The notes under the pieces are model-generated. The model did not search any database, was not told the DNA's origin, and saw only the letters and a list, made by a program, of their open reading frames with translations. A program made the position numbers and the translations under genes. 64,000 bases of DNA from Ustilaginoidea virens (lineage: Eukaryota; Ascomycota; Sordariomycetes; Hypocreales; Clavicipitaceae), in the NCBI RefSeq assembly GCF_000687475.1, contig NC_057322.1, forward strand, positions 1,674,001 to 1,738,000, in the 5' to 3' direction. The number at the start of each line of letters is the position of its first letter. The first letter of the stretch is position 1. Below are positions 1-10,818 of the stretch, one piece after another.

Positions 1-236
1 GGAGGGGTCTCGACCCGAGGAGTCAGGCGGCCAAGAGGTAGGTGGATGGGACGGACGCGTGGAAAATCGGCGCGGTGGCCAAGGCCAAACGGGTTGAGAA
101 GCGGGATACCAGGTGGTGCGGATGCCGTTGAAGAAAGGCGAGGTGCGAGCATGTAAGCGTAGCAAAAGACAATGGCTGGAAGAACGGCATGGCGCTGTTG
201 TGGCCTGTGAGCCGAGAATCAAGCAAGTCGAATCAA

Positions 237-490
237 GAATTACTGGACAAAAGACACGGCGCAGTCTTTTACACGTCGCAAGGAGACAACTGATATTCCA
301 TAATCATGATGTAAGAAGCAGAAATCAATATTAAATCAAGAAATAACTGGACAAAAGACGCGCAGTCCTGTACACGTCGCAAGGAGACAACTGATGTTCC
401 ATGATCATAATGTAAGAAGCAGAAACCAGCATCAAATCAAGAAATAACTGGACAAAAGACGCGCAGTCCTGTACTCGTCGCAAAGAGAGG
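237..490. repeat. About 2.5-copy tandem repeat, unit about 101 bp
   Basis: Copies begin near 239, 341 and 442. Each carries ACTGGACAAAAGAC, then CGTCGCAAGGAGACAACTGA, then GTAAGAAGCAGAAA. Copies two and three are offset by exactly 101 bp; the first is slightly longer and more diverged, and the third is cut short near 490. There is no convincing ORF through it. It lies in the intergenic stretch downstream of the BYR4-like gene. Confidence 0.85.
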
Positions 491-1202
491 AGTATGTAAT
501 GTAGCAGAGAGACCATGTTTCCACCATGCAGGCAGAATCAATCAACCGTCATCAACAAGCAGCCGCAACGGCACGCGCACCCGCAGACAACTCACAGCGA
601 ACGATACGATACGATACATGCATACATTCCCCGGATCAGCTACAATCGAGCCAATGGCCCATACAAAGGAAAAAAAAGTCGACTCGAGTGTTCGCAGCAC
701 CCTCTTCCCGCCGTTGCCCGCCAAACCAGAACCCCCGCGCAAGTTGTTCGTCAAGCATCATGTCCGTCATCTCAAGTCGTGAACAAAGGGAAAAAAAAAG
801 AAAAAAAAAAAAAAAAGACGTGCTCCTGTTACCTCCAGCAGCGACCGCGGCCGGAGCGGTGCGCAAGCGCTGCTTGTCTTGCTGTCCGTGACGCTCCGGT
901 GCTCCCCTTTTTGTCCCAAGTCCCCCCCGCCATCTTTGCCATGCCGAAGATATAAAAAAAAAAAAAAGAAAAGGAAATAAAACGACTCAACAAGAAGATG
1001 AAATACAAATGAGATAAAAATGACAAAATGAGAGACACAGCATCAGCAGGCGGCTCGCCACACTCACAACAAACCTCTGATCCGTGCAAAACGTCCGCGC
1101 ATGGCTCGAAATCATCGTCCAGGTGTGGTCGGTCGAGACGGTCAACTCACCACATGACACACACACGCAACACACGACCCCGACCCCGAGCCCGACCCCA
1201 GC
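491..1202. other. Intergenic, 3' side of the BYR4-like gene
   Basis: No gene recognised. It holds A-rich tracts near 789-816 and 953-970, and a purine-rich stretch at 960-1030. Open frames here are short and of low-complexity composition. Part of it is probably the 3' UTR of the minus-strand gene that ends at 1203. Confidence 0.6.
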
Positions 1203-4200
1203 CTACATCTGGAGCTCGTCAAATTGCGACACGAGATCTCGAATCGTCCACCGCCACATATCCCGATCCCGTGGCCCGCGAGCGACCCACTTCTCGCACT
1301 TCTTTCTCCATCTTTCCTCCTCTTCACCTTGTCTTCGGACAAATTCGGGGCCAACGTCAAACTCTTCCCCCACGAGCCAGTCGTCTTTGACGTCGCTCAC
1401 CCGTCCACCGCCTTCTCCCCCTTCTTCCTCGGCAGGCTTGTCTTCCAGATCCGGTATGTCCTTGAAAACATCTTCATCCTCGTCGTTGAGAGCGTCAAAA
1501 CCATCCATGGTGTCGCTCGCGTCCGATCTAGCCTTGCTCTCTTGTCCCAACTTCAACCAGCACATGGCTTGTGGGTCAAACACCATGCCGCTTACGACCT
1601 GGACGCCCTTTGTAGCGCTGATGTTGGTGATGAGAGCCGGACGTGGAGTGCACACCTCCTTCTCCCGCGCCACCTGGCTAGAGCCCGTGGCAGTTGATGG
1701 CGTCGCTGCTGCGGCATCAAACGCCTTCAGCACATTGTCGTTGCCTTCCCATCGAAAGGTGTCGGCATTGTAATACATGCCATTGACCACTTTCGACTCC
1801 TTTCCAGAGTTGAGGTTCGAAATGAGGTGCGGCTTCAGCTGCTGTGGGCGCTTTGTCTTTTTCTTGGAGCGAATAGAGGCTTGAGGCAAATGAGCGGAGT
1901 GCTGCTGCTGTTGCTGTTGGTGGTGGTGGTGGTGATGCATGTTCGGGCTAGGTCCAAGAGGAGCTTCTCGCTGGGCAGCAATGGAAGACAGAGACCCATG
2001 GCTTGGTGCGCGTTGAGCCAACGACGTCTCTCGCGCTATTCGACTTGCCGCCGTGTCACGCGCAAAGCGAGGCGTGTGCGTCGTGGTGGTGGTGGAGGTG
2101 GTGGTGGGCGTCTTTGCTGTCAGGCATGGTGTCAAAGGCGCTGGCGTGGCTGTTCTGTCGGGCAGGATATTCTGATACAGCCTGTTTCGTATCGTGGCCT
2201 TGCTGCCGCTTGTGATGGGCTGCTTTAGGAACCTCGTCTCGGATTCTCGCGAGATCGGCAAATCATCGAAACCGTCCAGCTCATGTCCGTCGCCAAAGTG
2301 CCTCTTGTTCTTGGGCTTGCTCAGGCGCTCCCACGTGTCGGCAGCTACTCTATACCGCTGAGGACTAGGTGATCGGACAGCAGACCTGGAAAAAGACCGG
2401 GACATCGGTCGCATGTCGATGCAGTTGTCCGAATCATGGCGCCGAAACTGGCGCAGTGTCTTGGACGCGACATGCTGGGATTTCCCTAGAGATGCGCCGG
2501 CGGGTAGAAAGGGCTGCGGTTTGCGAACCAGCGAACCAGGGCTGTCGGTCAGACCTGAGCGTTGCCGCTCCACCGGTGTCTTGGGTCGCAAGCCAGACTG
2601 TGGCCGGCACGTCTCGTTCCTCGACGGCGGGCGATCGCAAGGCCGGTGGGGCATTGGCTTGGATGATTGCGCGCTGAGTCCTCGCAGAGAACGCTTTTGT
2701 TTCAGGAGCTGGGAACTGGTCGTGGTCGACGATTCACTCTTGAGGGACGAGAAGGATGACCTGGAGCCGACCTCTCGTCCGCTGCCACGGGGCGCGGGCG
2801 CTGAGAGGGGAAACTGCCGTCCAGGTGACGTTGTTGTTGGTGTAGGCAGGCTGCTGACAGAAGACTGATGCGAGTGTCCTAGTCGCGAGTGAGAGCGACG
2901 GTTGCGCCATGCAGTGGCGGTTTCGCTGCTCTCATACACTGGCTCCAGCGAGGTCGAGTGCGCTCGTTCATGGTTTAGCCGGGGGAGCCTGGTTGTTGAG
3001 GTGGGTTTGTTGGTAAAGGTCAAGGAAACGGCAGTCTTGGGGCGTGCGGGACTGGCCGTTTGGACCTCCTTCAGTTTAACGTTGCGATGCAGCGTCAGTT
3101 TTCCGGGGCCGAATACGTTGCCGTCTCCAATGTCGAGGTCGTCGAAGAAGTCGTCACGATCCGCTGCGGCCGGTGCAGGCTTGCTGGCGGAACAGGTTGG
3201 GGCCGGGGCCGGCGATTCCTCAGGGATCCGTCCTGGGGAAAAGCTCTTGTTGCGCTTTTGAAGACGATCCTTCAAGTTGAAAGGCCCAGAAGGAAGAACG
3301 AGCCCGTCAAAGGTCTCGTCTTCACTCTCGGCCGTGATGGAGCTCGAAATGCTTGGACTCAGTGCCGACGCCGAAGAGCTTCTGTTGGAACGACCGTCTC
3401 GTCGTGTGCCGCCGTATCGAGTACCCAAGCTGCCTTCCCCCCAGTCAAGGTCGTCAAAGTTGGATGACGGAGTCTTTGGAATGTCCTTCCTAGTGGACAA
3501 TCGCAACTTGCCGTCCGAGGGCAGCTCCAAGTCCAGTTCAAAGTCATCTTCGGGCTCCTTGGCCTTTCGAGACTTTTGCGGTGTAGGTGGCGTGATGAAT
3601 GACACGGGCTGGGGTGGCTGCCCGCACCTGGAAGCCTTGACGGTGGCAGCCCCGTCATTGAAAAATTCACCGTCCTCTTCTGTATCCTTGAACCTGTCCA
3701 GGTTAATCGCAGACGATAGAGCGCTGGTGTTTGATTGCACAGATTGCCTCCGCTCTGGCTCAGCCCACGTGGGCGAATTGACAGTCTTGGTCGGGCCACT
3801 CTGTATTGAGCCTCCGCTGACCTGGCGAAGCGTCTCAGGGAACTCTGGGTAGGTTTTGCGCTTGAGATTCAGCCCCTGGGAGGCGTCTGGAAGTTCCAAA
3901 TCGTTTTCCCAATCTTCCTGGATGATCTTTTTAATTTTGCGACCTCCCAGTCGTTTGATAGTGCCCCCCATGAGGGCAGAGGGGGGTACGTTCTTTGGTA
4001 ACGGGATGCCAGCGTGCTCTGCAACAGCAATGGCATCCACGGTTGAAGTTTCATCGTCGCCAGGTAAGTACAGCTGCCTTTCCTCTCCCGCCACCGATTC
4101 AATCTCGGACCGAAACGAAACATGGGATGAGGCAGAATCACGACGCCGAGATGGAGGTCTTGACAGGGCAAGTGAGCTGGCAGGACCTGCTGCGGTGGCG

Positions 4201-4415
4201 AAAGAGCTGCGGAATGAGAGCTCATCGCCTTCCACGAGGAAATCCTCATCATTGTCCCAACTTTCAATCTCATTCTCCAAGAGCTGCTGCGGTTTTGATG
4301 GCTGCGGCTCCATGCCTGGCAGTCGCGTGGCCTGGATCAAGACACTTTTCAAGGGTTTGAGTTGGAGTTCCAAGTGGCGAAGATCAGTGTGCGTTGGCGA
4401 ATATTCAGTATACAT
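1203..4415 (-). CDS. Byr4/Bfa1-like cytokinesis (septation network) regulator
   Basis: One uninterrupted frame of 1070 codons. The first in-frame ATG is at 4415; a second at 4313 (MEPQPSKPQQ) sits directly before the conserved acidic start ENEIESWDNDEDF and may be the real start (1036 aa). The middle is Ser/Pro/Arg-rich and disordered, with a His6-Gln6 tract encoded near 1905-1945. The C-terminal part carries two related segments, VVNGMYYNADTFRWEG and VVSGMVFDPQAMCWLKL, like the repeats of the Byr4/Bfa1 family, and ends RWTIRDLVSQFDELQM. In yeasts these proteins pair with Cdc16/Bub2 as a two-part GAP for the Spg1/Tem1 GTPase at the spindle pole body and restrain septation. Family assignment is by recalled motifs and architecture. 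Confidence 0.8.
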   Translation of the reverse strand: MYTEYSPTHTDLRHLELQLKPLKSVLIQATRLPGMEPQPSKPQQLLENEIESWDNDEDFLVEGDELSFRSSFATAAGPASSLALSRPPSRRRDSASSHVSFRSEIESVAGEERQLYLPGDDETSTVDAIAVAEHAGIPLPKNVPPSALMGGTIKRLGGRKIKKIIQEDWENDLELPDASQGLNLKRKTYPEFPETLRQVSGGSIQSGPTKTVNSPTWAEPERRQSVQSNTSALSSAINLDRFKDTEEDGEFFNDGAATVKASRCGQPPQPVSFITPPTPQKSRKAKEPEDDFELDLELPSDGKLRLSTRKDIPKTPSSNFDDLDWGEGSLGTRYGGTRRDGRSNRSSSASALSPSISSSITAESEDETFDGLVLPSGPFNLKDRLQKRNKSFSPGRIPEESPAPAPTCSASKPAPAAADRDDFFDDLDIGDGNVFGPGKLTLHRNVKLKEVQTASPARPKTAVSLTFTNKPTSTTRLPRLNHERAHSTSLEPVYESSETATAWRNRRSHSRLGHSHQSSVSSLPTPTTTSPGRQFPLSAPAPRGSGREVGSRSSFSSLKSESSTTTSSQLLKQKRSLRGLSAQSSKPMPHRPCDRPPSRNETCRPQSGLRPKTPVERQRSGLTDSPGSLVRKPQPFLPAGASLGKSQHVASKTLRQFRRHDSDNCIDMRPMSRSFSRSAVRSPSPQRYRVAADTWERLSKPKNKRHFGDGHELDGFDDLPISRESETRFLKQPITSGSKATIRNRLYQNILPDRTATPAPLTPCLTAKTPTTTSTTTTTHTPRFARDTAASRIARETSLAQRAPSHGSLSSIAAQREAPLGPSPNMHHHHHHQQQQQQHSAHLPQASIRSKKKTKRPQQLKPHLISNLNSGKESKVVNGMYYNADTFRWEGNDNVLKAFDAAAATPSTATGSSQVAREKEVCTPRPALITNISATKGVQVVSGMVFDPQAMCWLKLGQESKARSDASDTMDGFDALNDEDEDVFKDIPDLEDKPAEEEGGEGGGRVSDVKDDWLVGEEFDVGPEFVRRQGEEEERWRKKCEKWVARGPRDRDMWRWTIRDLVSQFDELQM

Positions 4416-5267
4416 TGAGCGGTGTGGTGTGTGCGACTTGCGACCAAGATTTCGGTCTCGAGTGGTTCAAAGTCATAACCGTTGAGCTGATGATGACAGC
4501 GTAATGATTGATCCCTTGTCGACTTGGAGAGAAATCTGGTGCGAGTGGTCCGGTACGCCAGAGGTGTATTCAGGAATGGTCCCGAGTTTCCGCGTCTTGA
4601 TTTCTCCGTTGTCCGTTTGTTAAAGTCGTTCGTTTGATCTGGTGAAGCCAGAAGCGGGTGGTGGCTGATGGGCTACCTATGGAGGGAGAGAGTGGAGTCG
4701 AGTGGTCGCTGCTGGACATTTATCCAGAGTTGCAGGGTCCTGGCCGAGACCAACAGGGTAGAAATGGCGCGACCGTCACGACAACAAGCTTAATAGACTT
4801 TGGATTTCCCGTCGTTGGCGATGGTCGCTTGGCATGGGATGTGCGGAAAAAGTAAAAGTTTTGGGGCTGCCGTGGGTTGTGTGTGGGCGGCGTGAAGGAG
4901 AAGCGAGGAGCTGCTGTGCTGAGGAGCCAAGACTACCAGAGCGTAAGCGTAATCCGTACTCGGTACTCCGTACTATGCAAGACTACCTTAGGTACCTTAG
5001 GTAGGTAGGGTAGGCACGAGGCAGGTGCGCCTCTCCATGTCCGCACTGTGGAGCTGCTGCAGGAGAGGAGGTCGCAGGAAGAATGAAGGAGAAGGCTGGG
5101 AAGGAAGGAACCCACAACTTGCTGCTGCGGGTGGGCTTGCCGCTTGACCCTCCCCGTTATCGTGGCTCCTTGTGGAGCCAAACGCAACGGTGAGCAGCCA
5201 ATCAGGCAGCAAACAGATTCCAGGCCCCGAGTCATAGCCCGCGGAACGGGCTCATTTCAAGCCTCTA

Positions 5268-5335
5268 CTGAGTACCAGTCTGCTGAGTACCAGTCTGCTG
5301 AGTACCAGTCTGCTGAGTACCAGTCTACGGAGTAC
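5268..5335. repeat. 15-bp tandem repeat, about 4 copies
   Basis: Unit GAGTACCAGTCTGCT repeats in direct succession. The last copy drifts to CTACGGAGTACCGG and so ends in the dispersed TACGGAGTA motif. Noncoding context. Confidence 0.85.
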
Positions 5336-6371
5336 CGGCCAGCGAATATACGGAATTCATCTGCTTCGCGGCCGGGGCGTTTTTGCACGACACCGGGACG
5401 CTACCATTCATGGGCACGTAATAGATGCGCTGGTAGGTGCCGTGTCCATTTTTGCTAGCAACATTGAAGAAGCCTTGTGACGCTCCCCACAAATATAGTT
5501 CGGCAACAAACAATAGTGAACGCGCACCGCACCCGCGTGGCTCCTCGAGCTTTTCAGGGGCTGGCCGCCGAAAGGGTCACGCCCCACAAAGCAGCACGAG
5601 GTTAACACCAGCTGCACTACTCCGTACTTCATACGGGTACGGACGTACGGAGAACAGAATCGCTCGAGGCTTAAGGGACAACTGTTGACAGCACCATGAT
5701 GCTAGAAATCCTCTGTTGGTCTGTAGACGCCGGCTGCCGCAGCCGCGCTCAACAAAGATGGATTACTAGCACAATAACAGCTTGTTGGTCTTTGAGCCCG
5801 GCGTCTCTGAGCGTGACTTGTCTGTCATGGTAGCGTTTGGTGATAATCCCGCATTCATCCAGGTGTACGGAGTATACTTTAGTATAGTCCGTATTTAGCG
5901 GAGCAAGCTGCCCGCGGGACCCCGAAAGTGCTTTTGGTAATGGACATGCTACATACAGATGACACGTCCATATGTCTTTTTTCCAATAGTTCACGTCTAT
6001 GTTACTTACTACACAGTACATGTACACCCCTTGGCACGAAGCAATACTGGACAAGGTACCAGACATGTACCTACCTGCTCACTAGGTCGAGGTCAACATG
6101 AACCCAACATCATTCCTGCGACTCCAGCAAGCCGAGGAAGCTAGCCCAACTTGAGCATTCCGCAGTAAGCACATACGGGATAGACTCTTTACAGACGTCA
6201 GTTAGGTTTGCAAGGCTGGTGCATGGAATGAGTCTGGTAGCCCCAGCCCAGATCTTCGAGCACGTACTCGGTACTATGCTGGCTGGGCTTGCGTCAGCAG
6301 GGTTGGTGGGTTGGTGGGTTGGTGGGTCAGCGCTGCCACCCAGTGGCAGCACAGTGGTGGGCCTGATGGAT

Positions 6372-6434
6372 GGCTGGCTGGCATGGACATACATAGCAAA
6401 CATAAAAAAAAAAAACAGCAGATGCCAGCCAGCC
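6372..6434. repeat. 13-bp perfect inverted repeat (possible hairpin)
   Basis: GGCTGGCTGGCAT at 6372-6384 is matched by its exact reverse complement ATGCCAGCCAGCC at 6422-6434, leaving a loop of about 37 nt that includes an A tract. It lies in intergenic DNA and its function is unknown. Confidence 0.75.
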
Positions 6435-7551
6435 TGCCAGCCACCCCTAACCTCGTGCATTTCTTCTTGCCGTGCCATTTTCCATTTTCCGTCTGGTGCC
6501 ACCAGCCAGACCAGTCCGTCCACAACGTCAACCAGCCCTTGTTTCACGGGCTGGAGGGATCAATTGCCTCCAGCGCAGCACTGTTGGCCGCCGAGCGTCC
6601 GGCATTCGCAAGTGCCTGTTCGCTGCAGACTTTAACCATACGACCATGACTAAGCCTCAACGCTTGGGCCGTTTTATCCTTGAAAGGCCTCAAGTCCATG
6701 GCTCGAGGCGGCTCACGACGACACGAGGATGCACTCGCACGTCCACAAGGAACACTGCGGGCACAAGTCGACTATTGTCTGATTGGAACATCATCTACGA
6801 TAGACAGCCCGTTTCCGAATCCACGTTTCTCGTCTGGCTCCGCGGGGGAATTCAGCATGCACGCCATAGCGCTTGCATTGATTGGGTGGTGTATTACATG
6901 AACACACGGTACATACTACGGACCCATGGACACGTTCGCCATGAGAGAATTCTAGAGGTATGTAGTAGTAGGCACTGGGGGTGTTGATAAAGTTTGCCCC
7001 ATGTTCCCGTTCTTGTCGCGCGAGATTCCTGCTGTCCCCTTCCATTCTCCTGCGCCTTAAAAGCGGTGCACCCTGAATGTTATGCCAGCTTCGCGACTTG
7101 CTATGGGCGCGTGCCGTGCTGCTGCGCATACATCCGCGGGGTTGTCTGCTGCAAACATCGCAGTGCGAAAACTGTCCCTGCGAAAGGGAAGCTCACGGCG
7201 GTCCGCGGCCCACCATAGCGACCGGGCTCCAATCAGGGCCCTTATGTAGTTGCCTCGAGCGATGTATGGCCTGGAAACCCCAGTCAGCCGCCTGGCACTT
7301 ACATCGTCGACTTCCATTCACCTGCTTGGTTAAAAAGTGAACGTCGCCCTGCGAGATAGCGAGTCGGCTCCAGGTCTTTGCACCAAACCCGGCTTTGTAA
7401 ACCCTCGATTCGGTCGACTTAGTCATCTTCATCAAGTAATCGTGATATCTGACTCGCAGTGGCCTTTTTTTTTTCTTTTTTTCTCTTTTTTTTTTTTAAA
7501 CCCACCCCTCACATTGCTTTTCAGCGGCTCAACGGACGAGAAAAGTCCGGC

Positions 7552-8827
7552 ATGGCTCCCAAGCGGATTATCAAGGTTTCTCATCAAGACGAGGCTTCCT
7601 TTGTGCTCATTCAAGTTTCTTCCAAAGGTTCCAAACCTTTGGATTTGAAGTTAGTAGGCACGGAAGGAGAGGCACCCTATGTTTGTTCGTGTGAGTCCAT
7701 CGACTCTCCCCACGGCTCGTTCAGAAGCATTACTTGCACTCTGAGACAAGCCATCTTCCTCACATCAGCTTCCGAAAAATGAAAAGAAATGAAAAATAAA
7801 AGGAAAGGAAAGGAAAGGAAATGAAAATGAAGAAAGAAAAAGAAAACACACAAACTGACACCATTCCAGTGAGGCATGACCGCGTAGCCTCACTCCGCAC
7901 AAAAAACTGCCCCGTCTCCGAAACGGAATGGCAAAACATCCTTCGCTTGATCTTTGAGCAACAACCCCAGCCAGACATCCAAGCTACAGCCACCATACAA
8001 ACCGAATCCTCGCTGTCCATCACCGTTCGGAAGCAAGTACAAGGAATCACTGTAAGCACCACGCAGGCCTCCCAACCTTTACCCTCGGATCCGTCTGTCC
8101 CGGCTCAACTAAACGCATGGCCGCACAGCAACGTCTCGGCACCATCACACTGAACCATGACCCAGGCGAGGCGATCGAGCTTCTTGACTGGTGCGCAAGT
8201 TCCGTAGACGCTGCGGCGCGCAGCATCCAGACTGCAGGTGATTACGCGGCCAAGCTGCAGGACCTGCAAGCGTCCGTCGACGAGCTCAAGTCGCAACTAG
8301 AGGAGCTGATTCGGGCCAAGCAAGAGGACGAGCTGGAGCTTCTGCAGAAATTCAGAAGTCTGTTGAATGAGAAAAAGGTCAAGATTAGAGAGCAGCAGAA
8401 GATCATCACCGAGCTGTCCGTCAATGCGGGGGCGTGGGCGGCACCGTCCGTACGCGGGGGGTCTGAGGAGCCACCGGCGTCCGACAAGGCTGGTGGGCGC
8501 AAGAGCAAGGCGCCAAAGAGAAAAGCAAAGGCTGTGGAGAGTGACGACCTCGAGGATGATGTTGCCGCGGTTGTCAAGTCGGAGCCGGAGGACTCGGACG
8601 CTGGGCACACAACCGAGGAGACTGCTTCAGCGGCTGGTGGTGATGATGATGATGATGATGACGATGACGACGAAGACGAGAATATGGGTGAGCCGCAGGA
8701 GCAAGCGGCGCCGGAGCCGCAGCTGAAAAAGAACCAGGCTGCGGGACCTCCCCCACCAAGGAGTTTGCCGTTTCAGAGCAAGAAGCCTGCTGCGGTGGTG
8801 AATGAATCATCTGACGACGAGCTATAG
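7552..8827 (+). CDS. XRCC4/Lif1-type non-homologous end-joining protein
   Basis: Three exons: 7552-7690, 7870-8051 and 8129-8827, joined through GTGAGT and GTAAGC donors; phases close to 339 aa. The N-terminal part (MAPKRIIKVSHQDEASFVL, then CSLRHDRVASLRTKN) resembles the globular head of the XRCC4 family. It is followed by a long helix/coiled coil (about residues 110-185, KLQDLQASVDELKSQLEEL) of the type that binds DNA ligase IV. The tail is basic then acidic, with an Asp run encoded by GAT/GAC repeats at 8640-8672, and ends in NESSDDEL. XRCC4/Lif1 scaffolds ligase IV for joining double-strand breaks in the nucleus. The first intron is about 180 nt and A/G-rich. Assignment rests on head plus coiled-coil architecture, since sequence in this family is weakly conserved. 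Confidence 0.78.
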
Positions 8828-9033
8828 TACGTCTGGTTCTACTCTTACGGCGACGCATGCGCCCATGCGCCCATGCGCCCAGGAAACAATTCGATCACAT
8901 GGAAGAGTATCTTTGGCCGCAACGGACTCTCAGATTCCACGCTAGTCCACTTGAGCAAAATCTCGCGTCAAAGTCTCCCTCCCTCCCCCTTTCTCTCCCT
9001 CTCTCTCTCTGGTCGCTCACTTCCATTCACCAC

Positions 9034-10167
9034 TTATCGTCCATCAGTGGGATCATACCTGCTTCCCCAAAATCCCCGAAAGTGCTTCTGTTTGCCCGCC
9101 TCAGCAATCCGAGCAATCTCCTCCTCAGTCAGCTTGAACCTGGGCAGCTTCTCAAAATACCCCTCCAACCGGCCCCTGTTCGAGCTGGTGGTGATGGCCA
9201 CCAGTCCCTGGTCCAAAACCCACCTGAGACCAATCTCGGACTCGGAAACGTTATACTTGTGGGCTAGTTCGGACCAGATGGGATCGACCGGTCCTCCCTT
9301 GGCCTTTGTGACGGGTGTCAGAGGCGCGTACGCCGCAACCGCGATGCCGTGCTTCTTGTGGAACGCGAGCAGATCCCCGTGCTGGAGGTAAGGGTGGAAC
9401 TCGATCTGGTTGACGGCCGGCGGGATCTTGGCCGTTTTGAGGACAGCCTCGAGGTGGCCCTGGGTAAAGTTGGACACCCCGATGGACTTGGCCTTGCCGG
9501 AAGCCTTGATGGCTTCCAGGTCTGCCCACTTTTGCTGCAGGTCCTCGTCCGAGTTGGCGAACCACGGAGCGTGGATGAGGTAGAGGTCGACGTAGTCTAG
9601 TCCGAGCTTCCGGAGGGACAGGTCAAACGCCTCCCTTGTTGGCTGCTTGGTCACGCCGTTGATCTTGGTCGTGACGAAGAGCTCCTCTCTCGGGATGCCC
9701 GACGCTTTGATGCCAGCGCCGAGTTCTTCTTCGTTTCCGTAGACTGTTATTTCCTCCCACCCGTGTCAAGGTTTGTCTTTTGGCTTGGTATTTTTTATTT
9801 TTTATTTTTTTTTTTGACGGCACGGCATGCCGCGCAACGAGTTTGGCCTACCTTCTGCTCCGTCGAGGTGACGGTAGCCAACCTCAATGGCTAGCTCGGT
9901 GACGTCAACGAGACCCTGGTCAAACGCGGTGTCGCTTTTGTAGTGGGCGGTTCCGAGGCCATACGCAAACTGCAGTTGTGGAGCTAGCTCAGCATTCCGT
10001 CCGTATGCGCGGCGAAAAGAAAAGAAAAAGAAAAAGAAAAAGAATCACCGGTCGAGGCGCGTGTCCCGCATCGGGTAGCAGCAAAAACGTACCGTCGGGA
10101 TCTCGTTGCCGTCGTTGAGCTTGAGCTTGGGCGGGAAAGAGGGCTTTGCGGATGCTGCGGCCGCCAT
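9034..10167 (-). CDS. Aldo-keto reductase (AKR3-like, NADPH-dependent)
   Basis: Three exons: 10093-10167, 9852-9969 and 9034-9743; donors GTACGT and GTAGGC; phases close to 300 aa. The catalytic tetrad is visible: Asp in GYRHLDGAE, Tyr in VYGNEEE, Lys in LFVTTKIN and His in LYLIHAPW. Substrate- and cofactor-side motifs follow ([33 protein letters not shown]). The late [15 protein letters not shown] motif fits NADP(H) binding. Such enzymes reduce aldehydes and ketones in the cytosol; yeast relatives include alpha-keto-amide reductase. The substrate cannot be told from sequence. The gene is divergent from the SelO gene, sharing about 650 bp. Confidence 0.88.
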
Positions 10168-10818
10168 GTTTCGAATTGCGAAGGCTCTCGGTATAGCTTC
10201 CGTCGTGAATAAGTCGAGTTCGATTCGGGCACCTGCGCTTGCGCCGAGCGGGAGGCAAAGCACTCAAAGTTGTTGACGACGGATGGTTGGCGTGACGTGA
10301 CGTTGAGGTAGGGAGGGGGAGCAGCCATCGGTTAGCTGGGCCGACTAGGCTAGGCCAGAGGGATTTTATTGACGAATTACATGGGAAATGCAAAATGGTG
10401 GACCCGGCATAAGCGGCTTGGATCGACATTGTCCTTGAGCGGACAGAGTATGGAATGTGTTGTTGATTTTCGAGGTTGGCGCGGTGTTCGTGGTTGGGCT
10501 GCTCATTCGTACTGCAAAAACCAGACCACCAGACCACCAGACCCCGTGTATCCAACCAGGCACCTACGATAGGCCGCCGATTCCACGTCTCCTGGGAAAC
10601 GCAATCACACCTTTCTTTCATGCTCGATATGCAAGTCGACGGCATCTGAACTGCCATGGCATCACCATGACCCTGTCATCGGCCCCAGCTGGACGCATCG
10701 CCGCCAGCAGCCTGAGGGCCTGTGTCAACCAATGCGGGGTCTTGGATCATGTCCATCAAATTGACGTCAGCTCCGGCCTCGTTTCTCCAGCATCATCGCC
10801 ACTCATCATTACACACGG
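10168..10818. other. Divergent promoter region, AKR / SelO
   Basis: About 650 bp between two oppositely transcribed genes. It includes a short ACCAGACC repeat near 10524-10541. Frames running into this region from either side lack homology, and no further gene is supported. Confidence 0.6.

Larger units (their letters stand above)
4416..7551. other. 3.1-kb intergenic region between BYR4-like and XRCC4 genes
   Basis: No gene found on either strand. It contains GT-rich sequence at 4640-4930, TAGGTACCTTAGG-type sequence at 4982-5010, a 15-bp tandem repeat at 5268-5335, four exact copies of TACGGAGTA or its complement (4964, 5326, 5618, 5866), a 13-bp perfect inverted repeat (6372-6434) and T-rich tracts near 7464-7498 just upstream of the XRCC4 start. 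The flanking genes are divergently transcribed, so both promoters lie here. Confidence 0.6.
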
